Below, in pieces: positions 1 through 9,626 of a stretch of DNA of 34,098 nucleotides (positions are counted from its first letter, which is position 1; each line of letters begins with the position of its first letter). The notes beneath the pieces were generated by a model that saw only the letters and a program-made list of their open reading frames with translations, searched no databases and was not told where the DNA came from. Made by a program: the position numbers and the translations under genes. The DNA comes from Saccoglossus kowalevskii (lineage: Eukaryota > Hemichordata > Enteropneusta > Harrimaniidae): contig NW_003107591.1 of assembly GCF_000003605.2 (NCBI RefSeq), positions 67,573-101,670 on the forward strand. Reading direction: 5' to 3'.

Positions 1-94
1 TATGTTACAAATCACTGGGCCAAAAAAATTATCCAAAGTGTGAAAATTATGAAATTGTCAGAACCATGAAAAACTAATCTCACTTGTATATGAC
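1..94. other. Flank left of the DIRS element
   Basis: AT-rich DNA with no recognisable exon. It ends where the left terminus of the DIRS element begins, as judged by its inverted copy in the internal complementary region. If the DCAF11-like gene continues to the left, this is intron sequence; that is inference. Confidence 0.4.
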
Positions 95-141
95 AATTCA
101 CTGTGTTCAATCACCCACCATAGACTCCGGTCAGTCAAAAT

Positions 142-320
142 GACTATTTTGAACTGTAGGCATTAATCAGCGATTCTGCCGGTGATGGAGAGATAGAATC
201 TAGGTCAGGGGAAACCCCATGACCCCAAGATTCTCTTCTCTTACGTCACAAACCACGTGACCGAGGCCATATGGTAGCGCCATTAACGACTGGACAATCA
301 CTCTGATTTTTCTCCGCCTC
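142..320. repeat. Left inverted terminal repeat of DIRS element
   Basis: This stretch (GACTATTTTGAA ... TCTCCGCCTC) reappears as its reverse complement at 6322-6500 with scattered differences. It carries a CRE-like TTACGTCA and an E-box CACGTG about 10 bp apart; the E-box survives in the right copy. Such sites would fit a terminal promoter, which is inference. The left element end extends beyond the pairing portion to about position 95, because the segment 95-142 is copied in the internal complementary region. Confidence 0.85.
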
Positions 321-699
321 GAATGGAGATGAAATCTAGCAAGCTCTGCCTGGATCACTTGCTTTTTTCCTGTCCGGGTTTCTAGCTTGGGTTGTTGCCA
401 CTGGGCGGCATTCAACATTCTAGCTGGTAGGATAATTTTTTTTTGTCTTCTTTACCCTCGTGTCGTTTTCCCCTGTGTGTAATATTTTTTCACAACAAAG
501 AAATTAAAACCCAGTGCCACTACGTAAGCTCTTGTTGGTTTCTTTGCCTTGAAGGCGTGCGTTTTTCACTGGAGTTCTGAGGCCTGAGATATTTTTATTT
601 TCAGAGCCATCAAATCGCCAAGACTGACCACGTCGCTCGTATTTTCACAGCAAGTTCACGCGTCCAGTAAAAATCCAGTAAAGTGAGTAGCGTGTTTGG

Positions 700-2456
700 C
701 ATGAGTGGAAAGTCCTCACACTCGGCTACCGGTGCTTCGAGTAGGATGCCCGACAGTGGAGGTACCGATATTTTTTCGGTCTCCCCCCGCTGATCGGAGG
801 GCATCCTCACAATCTGTGTTTTCAGGCAGTGTTTTACCTGATTTTACCGGCTACAGCGAGGCTGTGCCCCTGGAGGTTTTTTCCTCCTATGGGGCCCGTC
901 ACGGGTCTCTTTATGGATCCCTTCCTCACACAGCGCCAGGTTTGCCTCCGAGTTGATGGCTTTGGTCGAAGGACTGTCGGGGCAAATTGCGTCCCTGGCA
1001 GGCCGGGTAGATCAGACGCAGTCGGAGCGAGCTGTCTCCACTGCGACCCCTGGTGGCAAGCAGAAAGAAACACGAAAACATGTTTGCATTCAAACACGTC
1101 TCTTCCGGGGAACCCCCGTTCCCAGCCCCAGCTCTCCTACTAATTTGGGTCAGGCTCAGGCTAATTGCACCGGGCCTCCTCTGGAGCCTCGAGCACTGAA
1201 TGCCAACGGGGTGCTGGCAGCCAAGCCTCCGATCTCGGGGCAGGGCTTTCAGGGCAGGGCACACGTTGACCCCCCTACTTTCAGCCAGCCAGGGTTCGGC
1301 ACGCGGTAATGGTACAACGGTAACGAATTACCCTTGTGTCCGGTCTCCGCCGTGGGTTTTGACTCACTTCTTACCGACCCACGGGCGACTCCAGAGGGAA
1401 CCGACCCTGTCATGAGACGCACAGTCGAACATGCTCTCTCTCACATATTTAAAGTGAAAAGGAGACACAGTTCGCTCGCGACGGATACAGCCGGTACCTC
1501 AGACAGTCCCCCAGAGTCTTCCATTCGTAACGACTCGGTGAGCTACGCTTTTGGGGTGATGCAGAGTTCCCTGATCCTAAGGCGACCACTTTCAGTTGCT
1601 TCAACGCTTATGGGATCACGGGCGTCGGGATCCAAAGCAACTTCGTCAGCACGTCTCTCCCTGTCCGTCCGAGTGCGGAGTGGCGCGCAAACTATGTTGA
1701 TGGGCGGACATTGGCCGCGGAGGAGGTAATGCTACCCGGTCGGTATGGTTTCGGGATCAATCCCCAAAGTGTTGGATGAGACCAAAATACCCCCAATCGG
1801 ATCCCAAGGCTCCTTCCCCAGACCCCGGTACCACGAATTTCTGTTGGGCAGACCCGGGTAAAGGGGGACAGCCACGTTCCATGGGCGTTCTCGCCAGCTC
1901 AATCTGAGGCGATCCATCACGCCCTGAGGGCAGATTTGCTTGAGCGCATTATTGTGCGCGCCCAGGACTCTGAGACCTCGGAGGCAGAACGTACCAGCCT
2001 CCTAGACCAGGCAACACATTTATTGGTGGGCCACCGCACATCTACGTGCGACATCCCCTAGTGTCACCTGGCTCTCTTGGCCGGGGCCACTACTGTGCAA
2101 GAAGACACGGCCTTAGACGCATGTGTTTTTGCTGGCAAGCTGAGTCAAGGGGTACGTCCCCACCTCAGTGACGCAGACTGGACATCTTCCACTCTCTTTA
2201 TTCGGGGAATGGTGGGTACAGTCTCGAAGCTTCGGAGTGCAATGAACTAGAGGGTTCAGATCGAATCCGCTAGCCAGTTGGCCCTGCCAAGGGTAAGCGG
2301 AGGGCACCCCAAGCACGGAAAACACAATGCCCTAGGGCGTCGTCCGCTAGCCAGAGTCAGCCAGGAGGCAAGCGCTCATACCCTTCCACAGGAGGGAAGA
2401 GTAGTGGCGCGCCCCCAGGGAGGAAAGAGCCAGGCGGTGGTTCCTAATCCTCCTCG
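700..2456 (+). pseudogene. DIRS gag-like ORF, broken
   Basis: Coding-like, GC-rich sequence spread over at least three frames. Visible pieces include an N-terminal part with a short coiled-coil-like stretch (ALVEGLSGQIASLAGRVDQ, from 956) and a middle part with acidic helices (AQDSETSEAERTSLLDQATH, ~1960-2020) ending in GVRPHLSDADW (~2150-2182). A basic Gly/Pro/Lys/Arg-rich tail (AKGKRRAPQ, GAPPGRKEPGGGS) stops near 2444. A basic tail of this type is typical of DIRS gag proteins, which bind nucleic acid. The assignment rests on order and composition, not on a catalytic motif. Frameshifts and stops make it non-functional. Confidence 0.55.
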
Positions 2457-2596
2457 GTCGTCTACCCTGGCAGTGGGGGAAGCGTGTTTTGACGCTTACT
2501 GTACCTCTGCAACCAGGGGAACAGGCATGTGTTCGGCGAGTAGCCAGGTCACAACTTAGTGACTACTTCAGGCCTTGGGGCAGGGTTTTCCACGCG

Positions 2597-2679
2597 GCGC
2601 CCTGTTATCTGTAATTGGTGCCCTGTTTAATATGTCAGCGCCCTGTTACATATCCTGTGCGCCCTGCATGGTTCCAGAC
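2597..2679. repeat. Four degenerate 20-21-bp tandem units
   Basis: The motif GCGCCCTGTTA, or close variants, starts at 2597, 2618, 2638 and 2659 (spacings 21, 20, 21). It sits just where the GC-rich gag region gives way to AT-rich sequence, so it may mark the junction of the interruption. Confidence 0.7.
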
Positions 2680-2769
2680 AAAGAAGTGTTTACAAAACAG
2701 GCCATCACTCATTGTCTTCCGAAGATGATTCATTGTGCTCAGGGTAACTGGTTCATTGTTTTTAAGGTG

Positions 2770-3850
2770 TGAAAACTGTGAAAATTTTTCAACACGATTA
2801 AAAATGAACATGTGGCCTAGAAAGGTGTATTACTGTACCCATATTTTTACTGCCAGGGTGACGTCAAATATATAAATCGTTATCGGTTATTGTTAAAACA
2901 TAAGATCTGTGGTTAAAACCAAGTTCACGCCGTGACTTGTACATGTAGCAGCAACATCGTCACCGCCGAGCGGAACAAAGGCAGCCATGCTCTTGCATGA
3001 TCGGTAAACAACCAACGCAGCCGACGTACATGTACCATCACAGACATTGCTGATCACCAAGAAGTCCACACGAATTGCTTGCTTAAACATGTAAATGTTT
3101 ATATTTTGACGAATGTCTCTATTTAAAGTTGAATTTTCTTTAAATCACTATTTAAAACCCCGGTAAAACGGCCATGCTTTCAACTCGCATCATTAGTGGA
3201 GGAAATAAATTTACTTGTGTTCTTCCTGGAACAAATATTCTGATTGGTTGTTTTTCGCGTCAATGCGTGGCTTTGGCCAATCAAAAGTATCGTTACATAG
3301 TATCAGGGTGCACACAGTAAGCTGTTTTCAACAAGGCAGACATCAACAAACTTTCGATTTGAATGAAAATTATTCTTTTAAGTATGTATTTTGTAATACT
3401 ATTATTTTTGATAGTAACTGTTAACTGCAGATCGAAAATCTTCTATTGTGTACATTTTATTTCGTTTGATCATCTTGCTTTTTGGTGCCATTCATGCAAG
3501 TTTTTTAATGAACCAATTACGAACATTTGTGCGACATCATACATTTTATTTTGCTTCGTCCAAATAAATATAAATCATAAATAAAAATTTTTGCTAAAAA
3601 TTGAATTAAAGCATGTATGTATCTGGGAAAATAAATTAACAAACGTCTTTTTCTGGACGCGATCATTACTGGTAAACAACTGATGTCGCCGCGTGATGAA
3701 TCGTGGAGCTAAAATCAGCTGATTGTAGGTGCTGGCGTTTACTTAATAATAGCTCCTCAAAATTCTCATTCATTTTGAAATAATAAATATATATTATGCA
3801 TATGTAATAATATGTAGATTAATATATTTTTTGGTTTCCATTTTCAACAT
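2770..3850. other. AT-rich interruption inside the DIRS element
   Basis: About 1.1 kb with clearly lower GC and no gag or RT similarity, lying between the gag tail and the RT. It has promoter-like motifs: TGACGTCA directly followed by a TATATAAAT box at ~2860-2877, and CCAAT boxes in both orientations at ~3239 and ~3277. It also has a short ORF at 3363 with a hydrophobic N-terminus. No clear terminal repeats or target duplication are visible, so I cannot say whether it is a second insertion, a recombination junction or captured host DNA. Confidence 0.5.
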
Positions 3851-3899
3851 CCATGCCAATGATGCACGTTACAAATGTGCCACGCCCACTTCACATTGG

Positions 3900-4780
3900 C
3901 GTGTCCTGTTTAATTTTCAAACCGTGGAGAACCTTGCCTTGGGGAACTCACCTCATGGGAGAAGAGAGCACCCCCCCCCCTCCGCAACTGCCGAACCCAT
4001 GGCCACATATCCCTGTCATACACAGATTGCGCCGGTGTAGACCGGTTTGGAGACAGTTGGTGACCGATCCCTGGACCTTTCCAGGTGGTGACATCCTGTT
4101 ACGGGATACCGCTGAAATCTCCATCTCCCCCGTCAGTGTCTCCCCTATTGCGCACTGCCAGGGGACTCTCACAAGGCGGAAGCAATCAGGCAGGAAGTAG
4201 CAGTTTGCTGGGAAAAGATGCCATACACAGGGTAGATCAGCCGGAACTAAGTCCAGGCTTCTACCCAAATTTGTTCGTTGTACCAAATCTACAAGTGGTG
4301 GGCGCCCAGTTCTGGACCTAGGCAGACTGAATCAGACGTGCTCCTTCAACGATTACACATGGAGACGCCATTCATTGTTCTTCTCTCAATCCACCGTTTT
4401 GACTGGCTAGCCCCACTAGAATTAAGCGGGGCCTACCTGCACATACCGATGCACCCAGCGAGTTGCCATCTCCTTCGAATCGCCCAGCTGGACCAAGTAT
4501 TTGATTTTCTGGTTCCCCTCATTCGTCTTATGCACAGCGCCCTACGTGTTCACCAGGATGATGAAACAGGTACTGCTGCTGCTACACCAAATGTCGGTAC
4601 ACCTCAATCCGTACCTAGACTGCTGGTTACTACACAACCCGGACAAGGGGTTAATAGTCAAACACGTCAGGCTAACACAAGATTCACTTCACCAGTTGGG
4701 CTCGTTAGTAAATCGACAAGTCCCATTGCAGTTGGTGTCCCTGGGCAAGAAGTTTGACACAAAGGTAAGCTTGGTATAGC
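3900..4780 (+). pseudogene. DIRS reverse transcriptase, broken, catalytic residues substituted
   Basis: The conserved DIRS RT blocks appear in order but in different frames. They are WRQLVTDPWTF (~4050), the substrate-binding region FYPNLFVVPN (~4259-4288), motif A as APLELSGAYLHIPMHP (~4407-4455), TAPYVFTRMMKQV (~4536-4575), and motif C as NPYLDCWLLHNPDKG (~4606-4650). The enzyme would copy element RNA into DNA. In this copy the motif A aspartate reads Glu and the second aspartate of the YxDD box reads Cys. A frameshift falls between ~4490 and ~4520. Each change alone should abolish activity. Confidence 0.8.
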
Positions 4781-4984
4781 TATTTCAAGCGTGTTGCTTA
4801 GCGCTAAGCAGCCTAGCCGAACGCCTAGTCAGCGTTCCCTCAGTGTCCCTCTGAAAACTAATGCGGATCATCGGAATGATGACCTCGGTTCGAAAGGTCG
4901 TTCCCCAAGCCGCATGACGCAGCTGCCCAGTATAACGCTTGTAATAACGCTGAGCTCTTGTATGGGAACTAGATAGGTGGGTTT

Positions 4985-5455
4985 TGATCTCGGACCAAGT
5001 GAAGGAAGCCCTGCCCTGGTGGTCGTCACTGGCCAACCTCGGACAGGGGCCCCCCTTGGACCCACTTGCCTCCTCCCAAGGTTGGGGAGTGCATCTATTG
5101 GACGAGCAAGCCCAAGGATATGGCCCCTGCATTAGTTTCGGGACTACCATATCAACCGACTCAAACTGAAAGCAGCTCTACCACGCTTTCTACCCATATT
5201 TCAAGAAGGAAGGGGACGCGTTCCCCATCGTTGTCAGTACTAGCGGAGCAAATCCTCCTTTGGTGCCTGGAATACAATGTGGAGCTAACCGCAATCCCCC
5301 TTCCAGGGGTGAGGAACAGTCTGGCAGATGCCCTTTCAGGGCGGCTCAGTCTCCAGAACACGGAGTGGCTGATACCCCAGTGGGTAGCCTCCAGGCGGTT
5401 TGCCGCTGTAGGACGGTCCAATGTTAGACCAGTTTGCTGCACCCCAGAACGCTAA
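4985..5455 (+). pseudogene. DIRS RNase H region, broken
   Basis: Follows the RT remnant as in intact DIRS elements. Recognisable pieces are HLLDEQAQGYGP-like sequence (~5092-5125) and, in one frame, GTRSPSLSVLAEQILLWCLE (~5215-5275), then LPGVRNSLADALSG (~5300-5340) and TEWLIPQWV (~5361-5387). The domain removes RNA from the RNA-DNA hybrid. The central part around 5140-5215 is out of frame with the C-terminal part. Confidence 0.75.
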
Positions 5456-6077
5456 GCTCCCAATGTAAGACCGCCATGTCTTTGTGTTACGGCCCAGGCA
5501 GGCAGGATAGGTCGGCCTCCCCAACTTCCATGACCAGGTGGTTTACTGCAACAGTAGTAGAGGTCTATAATACTTTAACTTCCTCGACACAGAGCTTGCA
5601 GAAACACCAAGTACAAGCGCATGAGGTCTGTGCGATTGCCAACTCACTCGTGTTAGCGTCAGGTGCCCCCTCTCGAGCACACACAGAGGGCAGGCTTCTG
5701 GAGAATGCAGAACGTCTTTATCAACTACCACCTAAGGGACACCAAATCCATTGAGGAAGGTCTCTTTAGGTTGGGTCCCATCGTAGCGGGTCAGTCTTGG
5801 ATTGCCGACCCAGCCGAATGACCACAAGGGTCCCTGCACATAGGCAATAAGTCAGTCTCTGCATTTTTTGCGGACAGATTTCTCTACCATCAGCACTCCC
5901 TGGAAGCTCCCAGGGCCCGCTATTCGGCCTATGCCCTCATGCAGAACTGTTTCGGTTATTTTGAAAGCTTACTACCTCCAGAATTGGGTTGGCATCTAGC
6001 TTTCTCAGGCACACCGAACCCTGTCACCATAGCAGCATTTTGGCTTCTTGCTCCGGGGACAGCACAGGCAAGGTAAG
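5456..6077 (+). pseudogene. 3' reading-frame remnant of the DIRS element, function not assigned
   Basis: From about 5710 one frame is open except for one stop at ~5819, up to a TAA at ~6075. It reads through EEGLFRLGPIVAGQSWIADP and later HSLEAPRARYSAYALMQNC. A DIRS element should have its tyrosine recombinase hereabouts, but I see none of its R...HxxR...Y signature and the stretch is too short for a full domain. It may be a recombinase remnant, or another element-encoded region left after deletion. Confidence 0.35.
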
Positions 6078-6150
6078 ACACCACCCTTTTTGGGTCTTAA
6101 CTAAGGTGTTTAGTTTATTGTCGTTTGTTTCATCTATCGGCGTCTGACTC

Positions 6151-6279
6151 TGCCTACAGTTCAAAATAGTCATTTTGACTGACTGGAGTCTATGGTGGGT
6201 AATTGAACGTAGTGAATTTAGGCAGAGGGTTCTCCGAACCTGCCTATTCACATAGTTCATACCCACCATAGATTCTGGG
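6151..6279. repeat. Internal complementary region (ICR) of DIRS element
   Basis: The first half (6151-6222) is the reverse complement of the left terminus (~95-165). The second half (6250-6279, CATAGTTCATACCCACCATA) runs in the direct sense of the left terminus, so it complements a right terminus that this copy no longer has. The two halves form an imperfect palindrome around 6226-6239 (TTAGGCAG ... CTGCCTA). This is the known DIRS arrangement in which the ICR templates the joined ends during circle formation. Confidence 0.75.
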
Positions 6280-6321
6280 TTCCCCCCAACCACCCCACTC
6301 GTAGCGTTGGTCTAAGTCCTT

Positions 6322-6500
6322 GAGGCGGAGAGAAAGTAACCAGAGTGATTGTCCAGCCGTTAATGGAGCTATCATATGGCCTCGGTCACGTGGTTCGGGA
6401 CATAAGGGAAGAGAATCTTGGGGTCGTAGGGCTTCCCCTGACCTAGATCTCTCCATCACCTGCAGAATCGCTGATTAATGCCTACAATTCAAAATAGTTT
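6322..6500. repeat. Right inverted terminal repeat of DIRS element (truncated)
   Basis: Reverse complement of 142-320. It stops after TTCAAAATAG; the ~50 outer bases that the left end has (95-142) are missing, and a different repeat begins at about 6508. The right terminus therefore seems to have been lost after insertion. Confidence 0.8.
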
Positions 6501-6507
6501 TGATTAG

Positions 6508-6840
6508 ATTTTTGACTCCCATTTGAATGAAATTTGATACATAAATGCTCTAGAACTATAGACAGGTCCGATTAATTTTGGGTTGAAAATTGTTCATATT
6601 AATTCTCTAATAATAATTCATAGTTTTTTTGTTTTAATCACATTTCAATGAAACTTGGTACATAGATATTACATTACGCAGGCCTTATTAGTTTTACACT
6701 CAAATCTGCTCATATCAGTTACCTGATTTACATAATTAGTTTTCAGCTATTCCATCAATATCTCAATTACAAGTAATTTTTAATGTGTCTTCAATACTCT
6801 CAGCACGAAGGAGTTCTTTCTAAGCTTTCTTTGATTAGAA
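6508..6840 (-). repeat. Internally deleted copy of the hairpin-tailed repeat family
   Basis: Begins with TTTTTGACTCCC, the complement of the terminal GGGAGTCAAAA seen at 15292-15302, then jumps to sequence matching 14130-14460 in reverse orientation. Shared landmarks are CATTTCAATGAAACTTGGTA, CAGGCCTTATTAGTTTTACA and GAGTTCTTTCTAAGCTTTCT. Similarity with the inverted copy is high by eye. It abuts the truncated right end of the DIRS element. Confidence 0.8.
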
Positions 6841-6911
6841 ATTTATACAAAGTCATGTATATCACCCTAGATGGAACACACACTAAGTCCATTCTTTGAC
6901 ACTCTTGACAG

Positions 6912-7027
6912 CTGCCAGGAGGAATCGTAGCATTGCTGGTGATCCATCGTTGATGACATACAGAGGTCATAGCGTCTTACAGACTCTAATCAGATGCAGA
7001 TTCTCACCTGAATTCACTACAAGTCAG
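6912..7027 (+). CDS. DCAF11: DCAF11-like exon with GDPSLMTYRGH
   Basis: The acceptor is TTGACAG before 6912; another CAG ends at 6918 and would shorten the exon by 7 bases and change the incoming phase. The exon ends with a complete codon (CAG) before GTGCGT at 7028. The reading frame gives RSIAGDPSLMTYRGH and then VLQTLIRCRFSPEF, a conserved DCAF11 segment opening a WD repeat. Confidence 0.85.
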
Positions 7028-8715
7028 GTGCGTTCTGTGTACACTTGTATACCAGGGTGAAACAGGTGTTAAATATTGGACATTTATATGAAGTCACTGT
7101 GTTCAAAATCTTTCTACATAATTGGAGAATTCTCTTCTAGATGGTATCATGTGGAAAACCCAATATATTTCTTTGACACTCATAGTTTTCCTTTTCTAGA
7201 AACTCTGTGAGAAATATGTGAATTTTGTTAATTTAATCAATACAGATTCATTATTTTTTATAGCAATATATTTATACAGGATGTTCTTCTGGAGCAGTCG
7301 TTAGTAAGTTTATTTTCCAACTTCATAAAGCACTGATTAATGTTTCTTCACCTTGATTATAGAAAAAAGTGTTTTAACCACTATAAAAAAGGAGATTACT
7401 AACTTTAGCGTACTGTAATCAGTTTCTAGAGTATAATGAACATTTTTTTTCTTTCAGTTTATGATTTATTAACTGGTGACATAGTAACAAAGCTCAAAAA
7501 TAGACAAAGAGCTTGTGTACGAGATGTCTCTTGGCATCCGTATGATTTCAGTATTGTCAGTACATCGGTGAGTTATCTTTTTTGATCGGTAATATTGAAG
7601 AGAATGTGAGCTCATTTGTATAGGTGATAATAACAGATGGATGTAGAATTGAATCTATCGTGAAAATTGTAAAGGTTCGGAGATTCTTTATGTATTGGAC
7701 CCAATTGGCTGAATGCCAATTATCAGGCAGTTATTACAAGAGTACCTCAATGTATGCACAAAGATTGTACAGCGGGAGTATCGACCGACGCACAGCGGAG
7801 GACGATATGACTGCATACTGTCTGAGGTATCCTTGTAATAACCTTTATATTATTATACATCTTTTCCTTCCAAGGATACATCATGGGAATGCCAAAATCC
7901 AAAAAGCATAGAACAGAAACTTCTTTGTGTAAAGTGTGGTCAAACCCTGGGGCACTTTTGCGCGTAATCGTTCTATATTTAGAATTCGCGTTTCCTAATA
8001 TGGTAGGATGAAAACACCCAGTGCAATACTGCAAAACTATGGCACGCTGTAACTTATGGCGTTACGGTGACAAATACATAGTATTTATAAATATGGCTGA
8101 CAAAATACAAGTTCTGCAAATGTGTACGTGTCTAGATTGAGATAATGTTTTTTTTGACACATAATTGATTTGCACATTTCTTCACATGCAGAGATGATTA
8201 AAGTGAACACAACTAATGAAGACCTAAGTGTATTCTGTCCATGGCATTTCCAGCATGAAAAATGATGTACATCAAGGACCCATCATGTTCAATTGACATA
8301 CCAAGTTTGAATGAAATGTGTTTATATGCCTGACAGATCTGGTTGCAGAATGGCAAAAATTTTCAGCACTAAAATGGCTGCTATTCGGCCATTCTGAATT
8401 GGATCATGAAACAAATGCATGCATGTGTGTATGTAGTTTGAATGAAATTGGCCCTTTCATGTTTGAGATCCAGGTGTGGACGGGCGCTCAGACAAACATG
8501 AAATTACAAGTCCCTGACCACTCTCCTTCTTCTCAATGTGCTTATTCCATCTAATCCTTTATCTTACACAGTGGGATGGTTCCATCGGCAAATGGGAATA
8601 TTACAACCCACATCCACCTGAAGGTAACCGTAGCACTTTTCAATTTCCTCACTTCGACGGCGCTGATGACGACCTGCGAGCAGGGAGACGACCCATGATA
8701 GTTATCGATATTTGA
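6912..8715 (+). CDS. DCAF11: DCAF11/WDR23-like WD40 protein, C-terminal four exons (partial gene)
   Basis: Exons 6912-7027, 7264-7303, 7458-7567 and 8572-8715 join in one frame and encode about 135 residues ending at TGA 8713-8715. Landmarks in order: GDPSLMTYRGH, TLIRCRFSPEF, QYIYTGCSSG, VIYDLLTGDIVTKL, RACVRDVSWHPYD, WDGSIGKWEY. This order and wording match the C-terminal WD repeats of DCAF11 (WDR23), the substrate receptor of CUL4-DDB1 ubiquitin ligases known to target the NRF2/SKN-1 stress factor. Splice phases agree at every junction. The N-terminal two thirds of the protein are not present between the DIRS element and 6912, so they should lie to the left of the window. The gene is convergent with HNF4. 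Confidence 0.88.
7264..7303 (+). CDS. DCAF11: DCAF11-like 40-nt micro-exon-sized exon
   Basis: Preceded by TTTTTTATAG and followed by a consensus GTAAGT donor at 7304. It encodes QYIYTGCSSGAVV plus one base; that base with the next exon gives Ile, producing VVIYDLLTG as expected for this WD repeat. Its small size means gene finders may miss it. Confidence 0.87.
7458..7567 (+). CDS. DCAF11: DCAF11-like exon with RACVRDVSWHPYD
   Basis: The acceptor is TTTTCTTTCAG and the donor is GTGAGT at 7568. It encodes YDLLTGDIVTKL, then RACVRDVSWHPYDFSIVSTS, the most conserved part of the DCAF11 C-terminus. It ends in phase 0 immediately before the WDG of the next exon. Confidence 0.92.
7777..8062. repeat. 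Dispersed repeat in DCAF11 intron (copy also near 25100)
   Basis: The right part (~7960-8062) matches 25100-25190 as reverse complement; shared landmarks are TTTCATCCTA, ATATTAGGAAA and TTACAGCGTGC. The left part (GCATACTGTCTGAGGTATCC, AATAACCT) matches 25217-25257 in direct orientation. The two copies are therefore rearranged relative to one another, as in a foldback or composite element. Confidence 0.6.
8255..8520 (+). repeat. Truncated hairpin-tailed repeat
   Basis: Contains ACCAAGTTTGAATGAAAT-type sequence, the palindromic core AAAATGGCTGCTATTCGGCC at ~8370, and ends in ATTACAAGTCCCTGA near 8515, which matches the start of the terminal hairpin at 24164-24175. It lies in the last DCAF11 intron. 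Confidence 0.65.
8572..8715 (+). CDS. DCAF11: DCAF11-like terminal exon
   Basis: After the acceptor CTTACACAG the frame opens with WDGSIGKWEYYNPHPPEG, which closes the last WD repeat, and runs into a short polar tail (FDGADDDLRAGRRPM) to TGA at 8713-8715. A weak alternative donor (AAG/GTAACC) occurs at ~8622. The open frame and composition favour reading through it. The tail has no similarity that I recognise to vertebrate DCAF11 tails, which also vary. Confidence 0.8.
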   Translation, partial: WDGSIGKWEYYNPHPPEGNRSTFQFPHFDGADDDLRAGRRPMIVIDI

Positions 8716-9626
8716 TTTTTGGCGAGCTCTGTAATGTTTTACATGAAGAGTCTGCCATGTGCATGAACGTATATGGACAGTCGTATCAAACAGTCGTATC
8801 AAGTCGTATCACGGTACGATACAAGTTATACTATGACAGTAATCAAAGTATAGAGGCCATGAATCCTCGTAGTCTCGGATAACATCATATGGATCTGTAG
8901 AAGTGAAACCTACTACTATAACCCCTCATTCAATGTCACCGACGTCTGCAGATAGATCCATGCTTGATGATTTGAAAACCAATTATGATTATTTACTTCG
9001 CCATGAATTGAACCATTTACATCATAAAATAATTTGTTTTTTTCAAAGTATATTTTTGACTTAATTTTAATTTTAATGTGTTGATTTTACTTTGTACAGA
9101 AATACAATCTGATTCAATGTACAAAACTGCTTCTGAGAAAATTCAGCAACCTTGAGTGTGTGTGTGTGTGTGGGGGGTCTACGATATTTTGTTGAAAACC
9201 CTTTCATACCATTATAACGTCATTCAATTTTGAATAATAACAATTAGTTGCCAATGAAATAATTGTAGGAAAAACTCTATTCAGGCTAAATTCTCACACA
9301 AACTACAGAGTAATGCAAATGTGGTCTCTTTCATGTGCGTATATGGTGTTCACATTGCATGAGCAACAAAATATGGTTGCATCGGTTCTATTTTAAGTAA
9401 TTCCAACCACATTGCTCTCACTTAAACAGACTACAGAACATTGCAAGGGGAAAAAACATTGTTATCAATTTATTCAATTTATCACAAAATATAACAGATA
9501 TTGGTATTTTTGTTTTTTTCTCTATTTTGTTTATTCTTGCATGTATATACACATCAGTTGTCATGACAACAGCTCTGTACTCTGTTTTATGAATACAAGT
9601 AGTCTAATTTTAATTATTAAAATAAA
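8716..9626 (+). other. DCAF11: Probable 3' UTR of the DCAF11-like gene
   Basis: No further open frame follows the TGA. The stretch is AT-rich, includes a short GT microsatellite at ~9156-9172, and reaches the first canonical AATAAA on the plus strand at 9621. The transcript end is inferred from that signal only. Confidence 0.45.
9621..9626 (+). terminator. Candidate poly(A) signal for the DCAF11-like gene
   Basis: AATAAA, the first canonical signal I find on the plus strand after the stop codon at 8715, about 900 bases downstream. Variant hexamers closer to the stop could be used instead. Confidence 0.4.

Larger units (their letters stand above)
95..6500 (+). mobile_element. Degenerate DIRS-type retrotransposon
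   Basis: The block has higher GC than its surroundings and is bounded by inverted repeats (142-320 versus 6322-6500). An internal complementary region at 6151-6279 copies the outer termini. In order it contains remnants of a gag-like protein with a basic Gly/Pro/Lys-rich tail, a DIRS-like reverse transcriptase (SGAYLHIPMHP, TAPYVFTRMM, NPYLD motifs) and an RNase H (AEQILLWCLE, LPGVRNSLADALSG). Inverted repeats, a complementary region and RT-RNase H together are diagnostic of DIRS elements, which integrate through circular DNA with a tyrosine recombinase and make no target duplication. Many stops and frameshifts show a dead copy. I could not recognise the tyrosine recombinase domain. The AT-rich stretch 2770-3850 does not look like part of the element. 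Confidence 0.85.

Noticed and set aside
200..418. Minus-strand frame at the left DIRS end and its twin at 6244-6459
   Set aside because: They are similar only because both lie in the inverted terminal repeats.
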